Shown: in pieces, positions 47,332-58,885 of the stretch
How positions within the stretch are numbered: position 1 is the stretch's first letter
Layout of the letters: each line of letters starts with the position of its first letter
NCBI GenBank assembly: GCA_027596195.1
Contig: JADGJG010000003.1
Location: forward strand, 1-64,000
Origin: Podochytrium sp. JEL0797
Lineage: Eukaryota; Chytridiomycota; Chytridiomycetes; Chytridiales; Chytriomycetaceae
Reading direction: 5' to 3'
Length of the DNA stretch: 64,000 nucleotides
Made by a program: the position numbers and the translations under genes
The notes under the pieces: model-generated
Databases searched by the model: none
What the model saw: only the letters and a program-made list of their open reading frames with translations
What the model was told of the DNA's origin: nothing

Positions 47332-48153
47332 CTATTTCTGAGACTTGATCTGCTCGTTGATCCTCTTCAACACAGGATCATCCTCCAACGTCGGAATATC
47401 CATCGCGAATCCAGGCTTCCACCTATACGGATACAAACCAAGAAAACTCAAAAAACGCGAAACCACAAATCAAAAAATTAACTCACCACGCATCCCCCAC
47501 TACCCTCCACGTTCCAAACACCCATTTCGGACGATACCGCAACTCACTGACTTTCACGATCCGTTCACATGGGGTTCCGAGGAAGAAGGACTGCGTTTCA
47601 AGCATGAGGGATTGGTTCTCGAGTGTGGTTGATTTGGAGGCGGGGGGCATCCATATCCGGGTCACGTAGCCGCGGGAGACGAGGCCGACGGCGAGGGTTG
47701 GGAGGGAGGCTGTTGTGGAGACTAAAAGGGGGGGAGTCAGGGGGGGACTGCGGAAATGGGGGATGGGACGTACACATTACGGCGAGGACTTTTGGGGGGA
47801 GGACCATCATTGGGTAGAGGAGGGGTGCGGCGATGGCGTTGGAGGCGAGCCAGAAGAAGGAGAAGAGGCGGCCCTGGGAAAAGGATGTCGCGTTGTTAAA
47901 CGGGTGCTTACAAGGCAATCTATTCATAACATTTTAGGGAGCTTACCTTGAAGATGAAGCTCGTGATGGGACCCTTGTAGATGAGGCTGGCTTTGGAGGC
48001 GTGGTGGTCGTGTGCACTGAGTGGTTTGGGTTTGGTGGAAGAGTCGAGGATGCGCACAGATGGTTTGGTGGAGAAGCGGCGCAGGGTGGATAGTGGGGAA
48101 GCAGAGAACGGGGCCATTCGCGTGGGGAACATCCGTTGGCGCAGAGACATCAT
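47332..48153 (-). CDS. TMEM70-like mitochondrial inner-membrane protein
   Basis: Exons complement(47947-48153, 47774-47873, 47487-47721, 47332-47422) give 210 aa. The N-terminus (MMSLRQRMFPTRMAPFSASP) is basic and acid-free, a likely mitochondrial presequence. Then comes LIYKGPITSFIFKGRLFSFF and two hydrophobic segments (SNAIAAPLLYPMMVLPPKVL, TASLPTLAVGLVSRGYVTRI) that form a hairpin, followed by LENQSLMLETQSFFLG. Order and spacing fit the TMEM70/TMEM186/TMEM223 family, whose members assist respiratory complex or mitoribosome assembly. Family is assigned from pattern only; TMEM223/MRX15 is an alternative. Confidence 0.6.
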
Positions 48154-48849
48154 CGGAGTGTTTTTTTTTCGCAGAGAAAACGCGAGCGGAGAACGCGTGA
48201 ACCGGATGTCAAAATAAAGAAGTTTTCGAGAGAAACTTATCTACCAATGAACGCGTTATCCAATGTGCGCATAAATTGAGACCCGCGATTCCTAAAACAA
48301 AGCAGGGTAAATCGAAATCTTGTAGTCATTTGGAACTGTGCAGGGAGACTGCGTCGACAATAACAGACAAGTGGTCATTTCCCACTTCATTTCAGATTCA
48401 TAATAATACCTATCAGATTTGAACAAAACGGGTGGTGGCTTACATCAGCCGCATTCGCTGGAGGGGGGGAAAAATTCGATTTAGAAACCAAAAGATGTCG
48501 GAAGTTAAAATGCCTGGATTGAAACACAAACGACTGAGCAAGGAGATGAAGGAAGCATTCAATTTCGGGTTTCGTTCAAATCATTACCCCATTCGACTGT
48601 TTCAGGCCACCCCACACAGCTGCGTTATCCTTCGCCACAGCTGCGTTATCTTTCGCATTATTGTAAATGGTAACGAAATCAATGAATTTTAATGACATTT
48701 CATATATTCATTCCCATGATGACTGATCTAAGGCTTCATCAAAACTGGGGGCACACGCGCTTGTCCCCGGATATCACAAAAAAAACAACGGATGAACTGT
48801 GCACTGCTATCCCCTTTCAATCTCTTTCACGTAAACCTGATCTCATCAC
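48154..48849. other. Intergenic
   Basis: Divergent promoter region between the TMEM70-like gene and zinc-finger gene 1. An 86-codon frame at 48432-48692 has no recognisable domain. It contains the 21-nt direct repeat listed separately. Confidence 0.4.
48615..48656 (+). repeat. Two tandem 21-nt units
   Basis: CACAGCTGCGTTATC-TTCGC is repeated twice (48615-48635 and 48636-48656) with one C/T difference. Each unit contains the E-box-like palindrome CAGCTG. It lies about 200 bases upstream of zinc-finger gene 1. Confidence 0.75.
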
Positions 48850-50328
48850 ATGACAAATAAAAGAGAATTTCCCAGTCAAGTTTTCCCGCAATCACTTCTG
48901 TGTGAAGAAAATCTTGAAATCACTCACGCCGCGGCCTCAATGCTGACTGATTCAGCCCAAGCCGCAGCTGCTATAACAGACAACCTCGCCTGCCACTGGG
49001 ACTCGTGCGCCAGACACTTTCCCACCGGCACCGCCCTCTACGACCACCTGGTGGAAGATCACGTGGGCAAACCGCCCGCCAAACCCATCAAAGGTCCCAA
49101 ATCGTTTTCTTGCCGATGGAATCCGTGTCCTCATGCCGATCGGCCGTTTACGAAGCGTGATAATCTCATCAGCCACTGTCGTGCACATGTTGGTGTTAAG
49201 CCGTATGTGTGTCCCGACTGCGAACGGAGTTTTAAATGGTAAAGTGGGGCGGCCGGTGGCGTATTGATCTTTGGATCTAACAACTGGGTACGGCAGGCCG
49301 CATGATCTCAAAAAGCATTGCATTCGAAAGGGACACACTTTCCCGCTCGATGAGCCTGGGCGGGCCAGGCGGCCGGGTCAAGCCTCAACTGCTGACAAAT
49401 CACTCCATATTTGTCTCTGGAAGGGGGAGGACGCGCTTCCGTGTCTCAAGGCGGTGGCTGATGTGGGCTTGTTTCTGGATCATGTGGAGGCGCATGCAGT
49501 GGGGCAAGGGGTTGGGGGGTGTCGATGGAAAGGGTGCCATGGTGCTGGAGTGCTGGATACACGGGAGAAGTTGGTGCAGCATTACCGGGGGCACGTTGTG
49601 AAGAGTCCTAGGTGAGTTTTTTTGGGTTTGATTGGCCTGAAACCGTGTAATGATACGTAATGATTAGCGAATCGGAATTACGCACGCATTCCGCACCGAT
49701 CTTTTCATCATCACATCCACCACCAGCCACTTCATCGCATTTACCGTTCTTTTCGCCTCTTCATTCTCAACACGCTACGCACCAGCCTCCATATGGACTT
49801 CCCAACCCCTCATCACAAGCATTCCAACCTCATCAGCAATACTACAGCGGCGCTGGTCCGTCGCAGTCGTTCCACCCACATTATTCAAGGGCTGTCTCAT
49901 CGTACCCGCCCCCCTTTCATATGCATCATGCCGGGCCTTCGCATCCTGTTCTGCCAGGCCTTACTTTTCAGCAACATATCGAGGCGTACCCGTATCATCC
50001 GACGCACCAGTCCCCGGTTTCTATACCTGCCGCTGAACATGGCAACTTGAACCCCATTTCACAACGGCCGTATCTTCCTACATTGTCCAGCAGCAGCGCC
50101 CCGCAACTTGGTCGATCTTACCCACATGAATACGCGTATTCGTTCTCACAAGGAAGTGGGGGTGGTGGTAGTGGATCGGGGAGCTCGCGGCATCATCCGT
50201 ATGGAAGGATCGAGTCTGTGTCGCTCGTAGAAAGTGTGTCGAGTAGTGGGCAAGGAGGAGCGGTGGAAGGGAAGGACTCGGGAGGGAGACAGGTCACGAA
50301 GATGTCGGTAACGGATATGTGTGAATAA
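48850..50328 (+). CDS. RIM101/PacC-like C2H2 zinc-finger protein 1
   Basis: Exons 48850-49238, 49297-49611 and 49668-50328 give 454 aa. The first three fingers match the RIM101/PacC/GLI-type arrangement: CHWDSCARHFPTGTALYDHLVEDH, CRWNPCPHADRPFTKRDNLISHCRAH and CPDCERSFKWPHDLKKHCIRKGH. Two further finger-like units (CLWKG..C..HVEAH, CRWKGC..HYRGH) follow. The C-terminal half is Pro/Ser/Tyr/His-rich and ends KMSVTDMCE, similar to the end of the other members. In PacC, finger 1 packs against finger 2, while fingers 2-3 read GCCARG. DNA-binding and a pH-response role are inferred by family only. Confidence 0.85.
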
Positions 50329-51042
50329 ACCAGAGGAATACGGGGCATTGTTCGAGGTCTGGCATCTCATCATTAATGTCTTTCGGCTGAAGTTTTTCTT
50401 ATTTTGAATATCATCTTTTCCTTTTTATTTCTCCTCTGCAAATGAACAAAAACTTTTGAAGGGGATAGAGTTGTCTCGACCCAGCCTTCAACCAAGTTTT
50501 TTTCTGTCGAGACGGACGGCATTCTCCCCGATCTCCTTCCCGTTTTTTTACTCCCGTGTTTGGGGGGCTTCAGCCTTTGATCCGGTGACGGCCACTCAAA
50601 CGATTTTTTTGTTTCATGTGCCCCCACCCAGTTTTTTGCAATTGATTTGGATTTTTGATTTATAATGAATTATGAGGAGGAGAGAAAGGGGGGTGCTCGG
50701 GCATTGACAGTCATATTTAGGACGATTTTGAGATCTGTGAGTCTCCTGTGTTTGACAATAATGCTGTGGAAGCTGTTATTGGCGCAAAAATAATTCCATT
50801 CCAGAGAAGATGGATTACATGATTTAAAGTGAAAACAATTACTTCCTAAGGTTTGAATTTCCCTTTGTTTCTCGGGTTATCGCCTCGATACAATTTTTGA
50901 CTCGTACCCGGCTTGCTTAGCTGGGACGTATTTAAGCTTCGATATAAAGAATTAGTTAAACGTTGACGACAATTTTTTTTTGGTCATTCATTTCCAAATT
51001 GGATTACTCGATAAAGAACTAAAAAGTAGTGCAAATAACAAA
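50329..51042. other. Intergenic
   Basis: Space between zinc-finger genes 1 and 2, AT-rich toward the 3' end. An AGATGGATTA sequence near 50808 recurs upstream of gene 3 (about 52760), suggesting that upstream sequence was duplicated with the genes. Confidence 0.4.
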
Positions 51043-52507
51043 ATGATGACTGGGCGACCCATCTCACCGATGCAAGAAGCAGCCGGCCAGGAACCAGGCA
51101 CACAGTTGCTCCTCTGCGAATGGGAATCTTGTCACCTCCACTTCCCTAACGGCTTTCTCTTGCTCGAACACCTCATGCGCGACCATATCCCACCTCCACC
51201 GGGCAAAACCGCCAGCTCACCCAAAGAGTGGTTCTGCCTTTGGGACGAATGTCGCCAGACCGAACGGTCGTTCACGAAACGCGACAACCTCTTGTCTCAT
51301 TGTCGATCGCACGTCCCGACCAAACCGTATGCTTGTCCGGATTGCAACAAAAGTTTCAAGTGGCCACATGATCTCAAGAAACACTGCTTGCGAAAGGGGC
51401 ATCGGTTTCCGTTGGATGAGCCTGGGAGGGGAACGCGCAGGAAGGCTGCAGGACAGGTGGCGTCGACTTCTTCGAAAGCGCCGGTGGCGTTTCATACTTG
51501 CTTGTGGACGGACAGTACTCAATTGCCGTGTCTCAAGGGGTTTTCGGATGCGGATTTGTTTTTTGAACATATCCAGGATCACGCATTTGAACAATCGTTG
51601 ATGCTGTGTCAATGGACGGGGTGTGGGGATCCGAGATATTTCTTGTCACGTGGGGAGCTGGCTGCACATTACAAGAGTCATACTATGCATCAACCGTTCG
51701 TTTGCGCGGTTTGCAAGATGGCTTTTACGGGGTATGGCGATTTTTTTTTCTCCTCTTTTTCCTCGTTATTTACTTTTTATTTTCAGGCCACAAGAGTTGA
51801 GACAGCATTGTGTCCAGACTTCTCATGATGAGCAGGCTCCAGAGGGGGCAGGTTCCTCCTCTACCTCTTCAAGCTCAGCGTCTGTCCCACAACCAACGCA
51901 CGCAGCATTCCAGTCCTTATTTGGAACTAGTTCCTCTCCACTTCCTCTATCAAGACCACGTGGACACACGTACCCGCCGTTGTATTTCCTACCCAATCCA
52001 AACCCTGCCTCCGCTGGTCCGTCGCAGGCGTCGTATCAATTCATGCACCCACCGCCGCCCCAAACTTATCCCTCTCGCCCGTATCTCTCCACCTCCCCGC
52101 TCTCGCACGAAGCGCCAGTCGAGTACCCCCAGTTCCAGAAAAGTACATCGTTGCCGACGTTTCCTTCTTTTGAAACAAGACCCGAATACTTTCCTACGCC
52201 TTCCCGATACGATACTGAGTACGCGCAGTCCCCGAGACGAGGCAGTGCCCCCGTTTCGCGGCGCTTGGTTTCGCTGCCTCTGCAAGGGTATGGCCCTGGG
52301 CCCGGCACGGCGGGATTAAAGCGGTATGCGCCGTATGGGAGACGTGAGGCTTTGGATAATACACCCGTGTCGGAGTATTTAGGTGGGGAAGGGCAGAGTG
52401 TAATTGGCGAGCAGGGCTCGGTTCATGGAGTGGAAATGAAGGTGGAAAGTTCGGCGACGGGGAGGGAAGGAAGGAGCAAAATGTCACTGGATGATATGGT
52501 GGAATAA
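51043..52507 (+). CDS. RIM101/PacC-like C2H2 zinc-finger protein 2
   Basis: Exons 51043-51731 and 51787-52507 give 469 aa. Finger 1 CEWESCHLHFPNGFLLLEHL-MRDH, finger 2 CLWDECRQTERSFTKRDNLL-SHCRSH, finger 3 CPDCNKSFKWPHDLKKHC-LRKGH, then CLWTDSTQLPC..HIQDH, CQWTGC..HYKSH and a C-terminal CAVCKMAFTGPQELRQHC-VQTSH finger split by the intron. The Ser/Pro/Tyr-rich tail ends KMSLDDMVE. It is very similar to gene 3 and lacks the intron that gene 1 has in finger 3. The ATG at 51043 is used because no closer upstream ATG is in frame. Confidence 0.87.
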
Positions 52508-52819
52508 TCCTGTTATTTGGAGATTTATATATATAACTGATTAACATTGTAAAATCTACGTCCAACGCACGTGCTGGTTCAATTGCGTTGGCCCTCGCTT
52601 GGCCGCAGGCGAAGCCGACAAAGTGAGGGATATTTTGCCCGCTTTCAGATGCACCCAGGCTGTTCCTTCGACGATCAGGAGCTTTTAGGTAATTGAGATT
52701 CAATTTCGGTAAAATTTGTCAGAAATTTGTCAGAAATTTGTTACAGATTCCATTTCAAAAGATGGATTATGCCAAGATTACGCAATTAGTGGAAATAATA
52801 AGACATTCAGATAACCAGG
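52508..52819. other. Intergenic
   Basis: Short spacer with the 3' flank of gene 2, including GCCGCAGGCGAAGC. A similar segment follows gene 3 near 54520, consistent with unit duplication. Confidence 0.4.
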
Positions 52820-54329
52820 ATGATGGGGCCACCCATCTCTCCAGGCGAAGAAGCTGCTGGACAGGAACCAGGCACAGAGGCACGCATCTGCGAATGGGAA
52901 TCTTGCCGCCTTCAGTTGCCTGACGGGTCACTCCTGCTCGAACACCTCATGCGTGACCATATCCCGCCGCCACCAGGCAAAACTGCCAGCTCACCCAAAG
53001 AGTGGTTCTGCCTCTGGGACGAATGTCGCCAGACCGAACGGTCCTTCACGAAACGAGACAACCTCTTGTCACATTGTCGATCGCACGTTCCAATCAAACC
53101 GTATGCTTGTCCAGAATGCGAAAAGAGTTTCAAGTGGCCACATGATCTGAAGAAACATTGCTTGCGCAAGGGGCATCGGTTTCCTTTGGACGAACCTGGG
53201 AGGGGAACGCGCAGGAAGGCTGCAGGACAGCAGGCTGCGTCCTCTTTGCAAGCGCCGGTGGCGATTCATACTTGCTTGTGGGTGGATACCAATCAATTGC
53301 CGTGTCTCAAGGGGTTTGCGAATACGGATTCGTTGTTTGAACATATCCTCGATCACGCATTGAAACAACCCTTGATGTTGTGTCTCTGGAAAGGGTGTGG
53401 GGAACAGAGATATTTCTTGTCACGCGAAGAGTTGATTGCGCATTACAAGAGTCATATTTCGAAGCAATCGCACATATGCGTGGTTTGCAAGATGGCATTC
53501 ACGGGGTATGGCGATTTTTTTTACGCCATTCTACAAAATCCTCGTTATTTACTTTTCGTTTTCAGGCCACAAGAGCTGAGACAGCATTGTATCCAGACTT
53601 CTCATTATGAGCAAAATCCAGAGGGGGCGAGTTCCTCCTATTCCTCATCAAGCTCCACCAGCAGGGCGTTAGCGCCACAAGCTACCCATGGCGCTTTCCA
53701 GTCCTCATTTGGAACTAATTCCTCTCCAATTCCTCTATCAAGACACACGTACCCGCCTACTTATTTCGTGTCCAACCCAAATCCTGCCGCTGCTGGTCCG
53801 TCGCTAGCGATATCCATCCAATACTCCCTTCATCCTCCCATCCCAGAACCAAGCGTATTCCTCTCACCCGCATTTTATCGCCTCCCCGCTCTCTCACGAA
53901 CCGCCTGTCGAGTTTTCCCAGTTTCGTCAAAGCACGTCATTGCCCACGTTTCCGTCGTTTGCGACAAGACCCGAAAACTATCCTCCATCTTCACAATATG
54001 ACACTGAGTACACGCAAGTACCGAGACGAGTCAGTGCTCCCGCGTCGCGGCGCTTGGATTTACCGCATGTGCAAGGTTTTGTTCCTGGGTCCAGTATCGC
54101 GAGACCAATGCAGCGGTATCAGCCGTATGGGAGACGGCGAAGCTTGTCGGGAACTGCGGAAGAGGGCGTTGGTGGTGGAGGGTTGCGCGTGTTGGTGAAT
54201 TTAGGTGGGGAAAGAGAAGGTGGCGTGGACGAGCAGGACTCGGTTCAGGGAGCGGATGTGAAGGCGCAAAGTTCGGCGACTGGAAGTGAAGGAAGAAACA
54301 AAATGTCACTCGATGATATGGTCGAATAA
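52820..54329 (+). CDS. RIM101/PacC-like C2H2 zinc-finger protein 3, reading frame shifted in tail
   Basis: Exon 1 is 52820-53505 and exon 2 starts at 53566. Fingers 1-6 are intact and close to gene 2 (CEWESCRLQLPDGSLLLEHL, CLWDECRQTERSFTKRDNLL, CPECEKSFKWPHDLKKHC). In the tail the frame matching gene 2 is lost near 53,800-53,860: compared with gene 2 there is a net gain of 10 nt. The original frame reaches a stop at 53,999-54,001. The other frame, 53,860-54,329, still encodes the conserved tail (SLPTFPSF, RPENYPPS, KMSLDDMVE). A 58-nt GT..AG segment beginning just after AAG of PAAAG (about 53,796) would restore the frame. So this is either a frameshifted allele, a new intron or a sequence error. 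Confidence 0.75.
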
Positions 54330-54686
54330 CCCTGGTGGTTTGAAGGTGCATATATATAATTACATATCAATAAATTGTATAGTTTAATTTGCTCGTAGAG
54401 CCAAAATGTGAATAATCATATCGGATTTGTAACTCGGTTGATTACTCATTTTTTTTGACTTTCCCTTCTCACTTCCTCGACTTGCATGTGCTTATACGGT
54501 TGTGTTGACCCTCACTCAAATGCAGGCGAAGAGAGAAATTGTTAGTGAAATCAGAATAAAAGCGTAGCTCGGGATTTTTTGTCAGCATTCATATGGCGAG
54601 GCGCCCAGGCAGTGACGCCAAGGCAGCCAAGCCGCCACATCATAAGTTAATTATTAAAGTCAGATGATTGATATTATATTAAAAAT
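54330..54686. other. Intergenic
   Basis: Spacer between genes 3 and 4. AT-rich with an ATATATATAAT stretch near 54,350; nothing coding. Confidence 0.4.
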
Positions 54687-55612
54687 ATGATGAATCAAAC
54701 TCGATCGCCTTTCCTGGAATCCAGCGTCGAGGGCACTTCCACGGAAGTGCCGCTATTTTGCCGATGGATATCGTGCGGCCAACACTTCCCAAGCGGCCCT
54801 GCACTCTATCAACACCTGGTCAGCCTCCACGTCAGCAAACCCTCAACCAAATCTGACAAGACCCCCAAAGTGCACATTTGCAGCTGGATTGGTTGCCCGC
54901 ACACAAATCGACCATTTGCCAAGCGTGACAACCTTGTTTCACATTGCAAGGTGCATGTTCCAACAAAGCCGCATAGCTGTCTTGGCTGTAACAAGTCCTT
55001 CAAGTGGTATGTGTGTGTGTGTGTTCTTGCTTGCTTTAACCAACCGGGTGAAGGCTGCATGATCTCAAGAAGCACTGCATTCGCAAGGGGCATGCCTTTC
55101 CAGCTGGCGACAACTCTTTACCTGATCCCAGATCATTGAACGACCTGGATCCTCGATTGCATCAGTCGCAGACATTGCCAACGCTTCCTCCACACCACGA
55201 AAAGAATTTGCAGCAACGCGGCAGTTCCTCCTCGCGATGGTTTCATGAGCTTGGGCCACAGCACAATCCATACGACTCGATACCTCATTCTCTTCCACTC
55301 GCAATGCAACCCAATCACGCAACTGGTCAATCTCCACCTCGTTATTCCTTTCCACGGGGCGATCCCAACGCTCCGCAGCTGAGTCAGTCGTATCCACCAC
55401 CAACTAATGAGGTACCTGGAAATATTTCGGGACCAAATCAAGCCTCATTTGGAGGCCAAGACGTGTCATTTAAGCCCGATTTCGCCAAGATGGAAATCGA
55501 CAGCGCGGGCGGAATGGGTGTATCACAAGAGGTGCAGAATTCATCGGCGCATCTCTTAGACGTTCCAACAGAACGGCGGCAAATACTTTCAATATCTGAT
55601 CTTTGCGAATAG
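54687..55612 (+). CDS. RIM101/PacC-like C2H2 zinc-finger protein 4 (short)
   Basis: Exons 54687-55006 and 55054-55612 give 292 aa. Only three fingers are present: CRWISCGQHFPSGPALYQHL-VSLH, CSWIGCPHTNRPFAKRDNLV-SHCKVH and CLGCNKSFKWLHDLKKHC-IRKGH. The intron interrupts finger 3 at the same codon as in gene 1 (after AAG TG), so genes 1 and 4 share an ancestral structure. Fingers 4-6 are missing. The tail is Pro/Ser/Gln-rich and ends ILSISDLCE, similar to the end of gene 1. The 3' neighbour begins 57 bases downstream. Confidence 0.85.
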
Positions 55613-55669
55613 ATTCATTGTTGTTTAATTTGTCATTGTTTGAGTCCTTTCCACCTCGAGCACTTGAAC

Positions 55670-58600
55670 ATGGCAGCAAACGAACGGCCTCATGATATTG
55701 TATCCCTCCTTCGAGATCAATATTACTATCGGAACGAGTCTTTCGTCTATAACTGCGGCAGCAAGACCCCAGTTATTGCATCGCCCACGAAATCCATTTT
55801 CGCATCACTTGCCATTCTGAAGCCAGCAGAATCAACGGAAAAGCTATCTTCCTCTCCTAAGAAGCAAATCACTTCAAAGTCGTACCAGACCGTACGGGCG
55901 CATATTGACCACGCGCTCTCTCAGACGCGGAATCAGGAGAATGTCATCTGCACAGACCTGCTGTTGGTGAAATCCATGCAAATCCTGCGTCCAGAACGCT
56001 ATAGACATAAATCTGCTCTGACTTTGAATGATGTTGAGATTGAATGGAGGAATTTTGGAAAGAATGAACGAACTGGCAATTTGAGGCCGATCCGATTGGG
56101 AGGATACACGTCTTTATCCAAACTGGTGCCAACTAGTAACATATCCGGAAGAAGTCATACCTCTGGAAAATTTGCGAATCCTTCGTCTTCTCGCGCACGA
56201 GAATTTCCAAGAAAGCTTGATTTCCGTGAGAAAATTCAGCTCGATTCGGTTGAGGACGTGGATGAAAAGTCGACTTTGCTTCCTGCCGAAACAAGAAACC
56301 TATCTCGCCTTGCGAGTTGCAAAAGACAACATTTGAAAAGGAAGGACTCTGTACCCCTGCTTCGAACGTCAAAAAGCAGCTCAGACATGCGATTATTTAA
56401 TGTGAGTCCTTTTCATGTGCAAAGCGTACTGATTTATCATATTTATAAAGGGCACCAATTCGAGAACCGTTTCAACTTCCATCTTCCCAAAATCGCGAGA
56501 GAATCTGTTTCCATCCACCTTTGATATTCATCACCAATCACGTCAATTGGCCCATCCAAAAAAAAAGTCGTTCACGGCACCTCACCCATCCACCCTCCAA
56601 CAAGCTCCCTTCCTTCCCCCCAAGCCAAAAACCACCAACATCCTCGCAGAACATCGCGAACACATTATTCTTCTCCAACTCAAACAGAAAGGCCCGCGAA
56701 AGCCACCATCGCCTCCACCCCCTGATGAGTTTGAATACGAGACACGTTTACGCAGTGCCCATGCAACGTTCCGAGTGCAGGACCTTGTCAGAAGGACAGC
56801 GAGGGTGGATCTCGAGGATAACAATATTCCTGGTGACTACGAATACGACAAGAAAATGCGTGGATTGTTTCTGCCGAGCTTGTTTTCTGGCTATGCACCA
56901 GAGGATTATCGCGGCAACAGTGCAAGGGAGAGGAAGGAAGCTTTGACGCCAAAGATGCCAGCAATGATTCAAAAGCCTGTTGCCCCTACTGGCCCTGAAA
57001 TAGTCAATCTGAATAGCCAGAAACGGAAAAGTTTATTCTTGCCACCTGCCGGAAATATAGGCAGGACCGCGGCCTTGTCAGGAGGGAAGAAGATGTCCCC
57101 CAATTCAAAAGGATCAGCAAAATTGCGAAGGGAATCGCAAAAAATCAACAAACCCAGCAAATCCGAGGTCACACGAAGCATCCCTCAGCCAGCCCCACTT
57201 GGAACTTTAGAGGCGGCCAAGAGCGCAGACGAGGAGTCTCCGCACGAGATCAATCTCGTCCAAATGAGATGGGAAAGGGCCCTCTACAGCGTGCTGAAAC
57301 AGATTCGCATCAAGAAAATGGTTCTCGAGGACGGAAACAGACCCGATTCTAGTGCGGCTCAGGTGAAGCTTTCAACTGCCAAGAAAGACGCGAAAGACTT
57401 GCTCGGCTTATCGCAGCTTCGGAGATTTTATGATTTGAATGTGGGAGAGAGGAATAATGACAAGGAAATGGATATACTTGATGGGATTTTGGGGAAATTT
57501 AAATGCTTTATCAAGTTGTCTCCAGTGGTGAGTGAGTTTGGAAGAGGCCATCCTTACTAATTCATTTTCCAGGTGCGATATAAACTGTATAACGCGGCGA
57601 CGCTTGTATCATATCCTCGCAACACTGTCATGATTCGCGAGGGACACCAGGCAAAATTCTGGTATATCGTCTTATCTGGAGAATGCCTTCAAGTTCTTCG
57701 CCCGAATACACCCATGACTGTCACGTCCAAAGTTTCAGTAGGTGGATCTGTTGGCGAATTCTCCGCCATGTTTGGAGCAACCAGTGACAGCGAGTTAAGG
57801 CACACCCAAGCGTATTGTCTGATGAGGACAGTATTTCTTCGAATTGAGAAGCAAGACTTTATGGCAATTTCCAGGGAAGCAAGAGGCCTTGATACCATTG
57901 TGATGGATTTCTTTACTTCTGTGCCCGCGTTCTTTGGGGTAGAAAAATCGCTGCTGACTCGCCTCTGCCAGAGAAGGTGATACTTTACCATTAACTTCTT
58001 CTGCATTTAACCAAAATACATATAGCATTGTGAGGCGATTCGATTCGGGTCAAGTGATTCTCCGCGCTGGCGATTTCTGTTCAAACTTGTACTTCATCAT
58101 CAAAGGCAAGGCTCGGGCTTTGCACATGGTCACATTCATCAAAGTTGACGGCGGCGAGCAGACAACAGGCCAATTTGGTGGCAATTCGAGACGCCACAAG
58201 TACTCATTGGCCCCTGGCGGTATGGATCCAACTCTCAAGCTTGGGCCCGACGATGAGATTGTTCGTGAGCTCGCAACTGTTCTCGATCTGCAAAACGGAA
58301 TGTTTTTCCCGCCCATCCGACCTTCCAAGATTGTTCTTGAGCAACAGCAAGCGCTTGCTAAACTGGAATCAAAGGCAACTGGTCAAGCACGACCGGGAAC
58401 CCAGCAAAGAAAACCATCCGCGGCCCCAGGGCTAGGAGATTTGAGCGCTGACATGCACGCACTTCAAGTTCCTTTTCATTTTGTTGCCATGGAAAAGACG
58501 GAACTTTGTGTTGTGGCCGTGCAAGATCTTCATGAGATTCTCCCAATCACGGCTTTAAATCGTATCATGGAAAACCGCTCAATGACGGATATCGGTACAC

Positions 58601-58782
58601 AGGAAATCGAAGAGCGATATTTGAGTGCCCAGGGGTGGCGGGACACGGAAAACATTGGATCCAAAACCTTGCAAATCGGAAACTTTTCGAAAGACTCGAG
58701 TTGGAGTCACCCAGTCACGGCAAACAAGTTCAAGAAATCGGGGGAGATAATGAACGATCCATTTTCGCATGGAAGATTTTGA
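55670..58782 (+). CDS. Protein with two cyclic-nucleotide-binding-like domains, copy 1
   Basis: Exons 55670-56401, 56568-57527, 57573-57976 and 58026-58782 give 950 aa. Residues 1-560 are mostly disordered but contain conserved EFEYETRLRSAHATFRV and KKMRGLFLPSLF..APEDYRGNSARER blocks shared with copy 2. CNB-like domain A starts at ~565 (KLYNAATLVSYPRNTVMIREGHQAKFWYIVLSGE; GGSVGEFSAMFG). Domain B has SGQVILRAGDFCSNLYFIIKGKARAL and then long insertions. The phosphate-binding cassettes are non-canonical (VGEFSAMFG..DSELRHTQA). The layout resembles CNBD2-type proteins linked to sperm or flagella. Whether it binds cAMP/cGMP is open. The acceptor for exon 2 (AAAAAAAAAG) is unusual. Confidence 0.75.
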
Positions 58783-58885
58783 ATAAAGGGGAATGGGGAA
58801 CGAGAGGAGGGGAGAAAAGAATGAAGTTTTAGTGTCGATCATCTGAATTTTCGAAGAGAGCGCGCATCCCAATCCCATTGATTCG

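Noticed and set aside
52558..52640. tRNA-like GGTTCAATTGC B-box sequence
   Set aside because: No matching A box at the right distance and no cloverleaf; a related sequence follows gene 3, so it is duplicated 3' flank.
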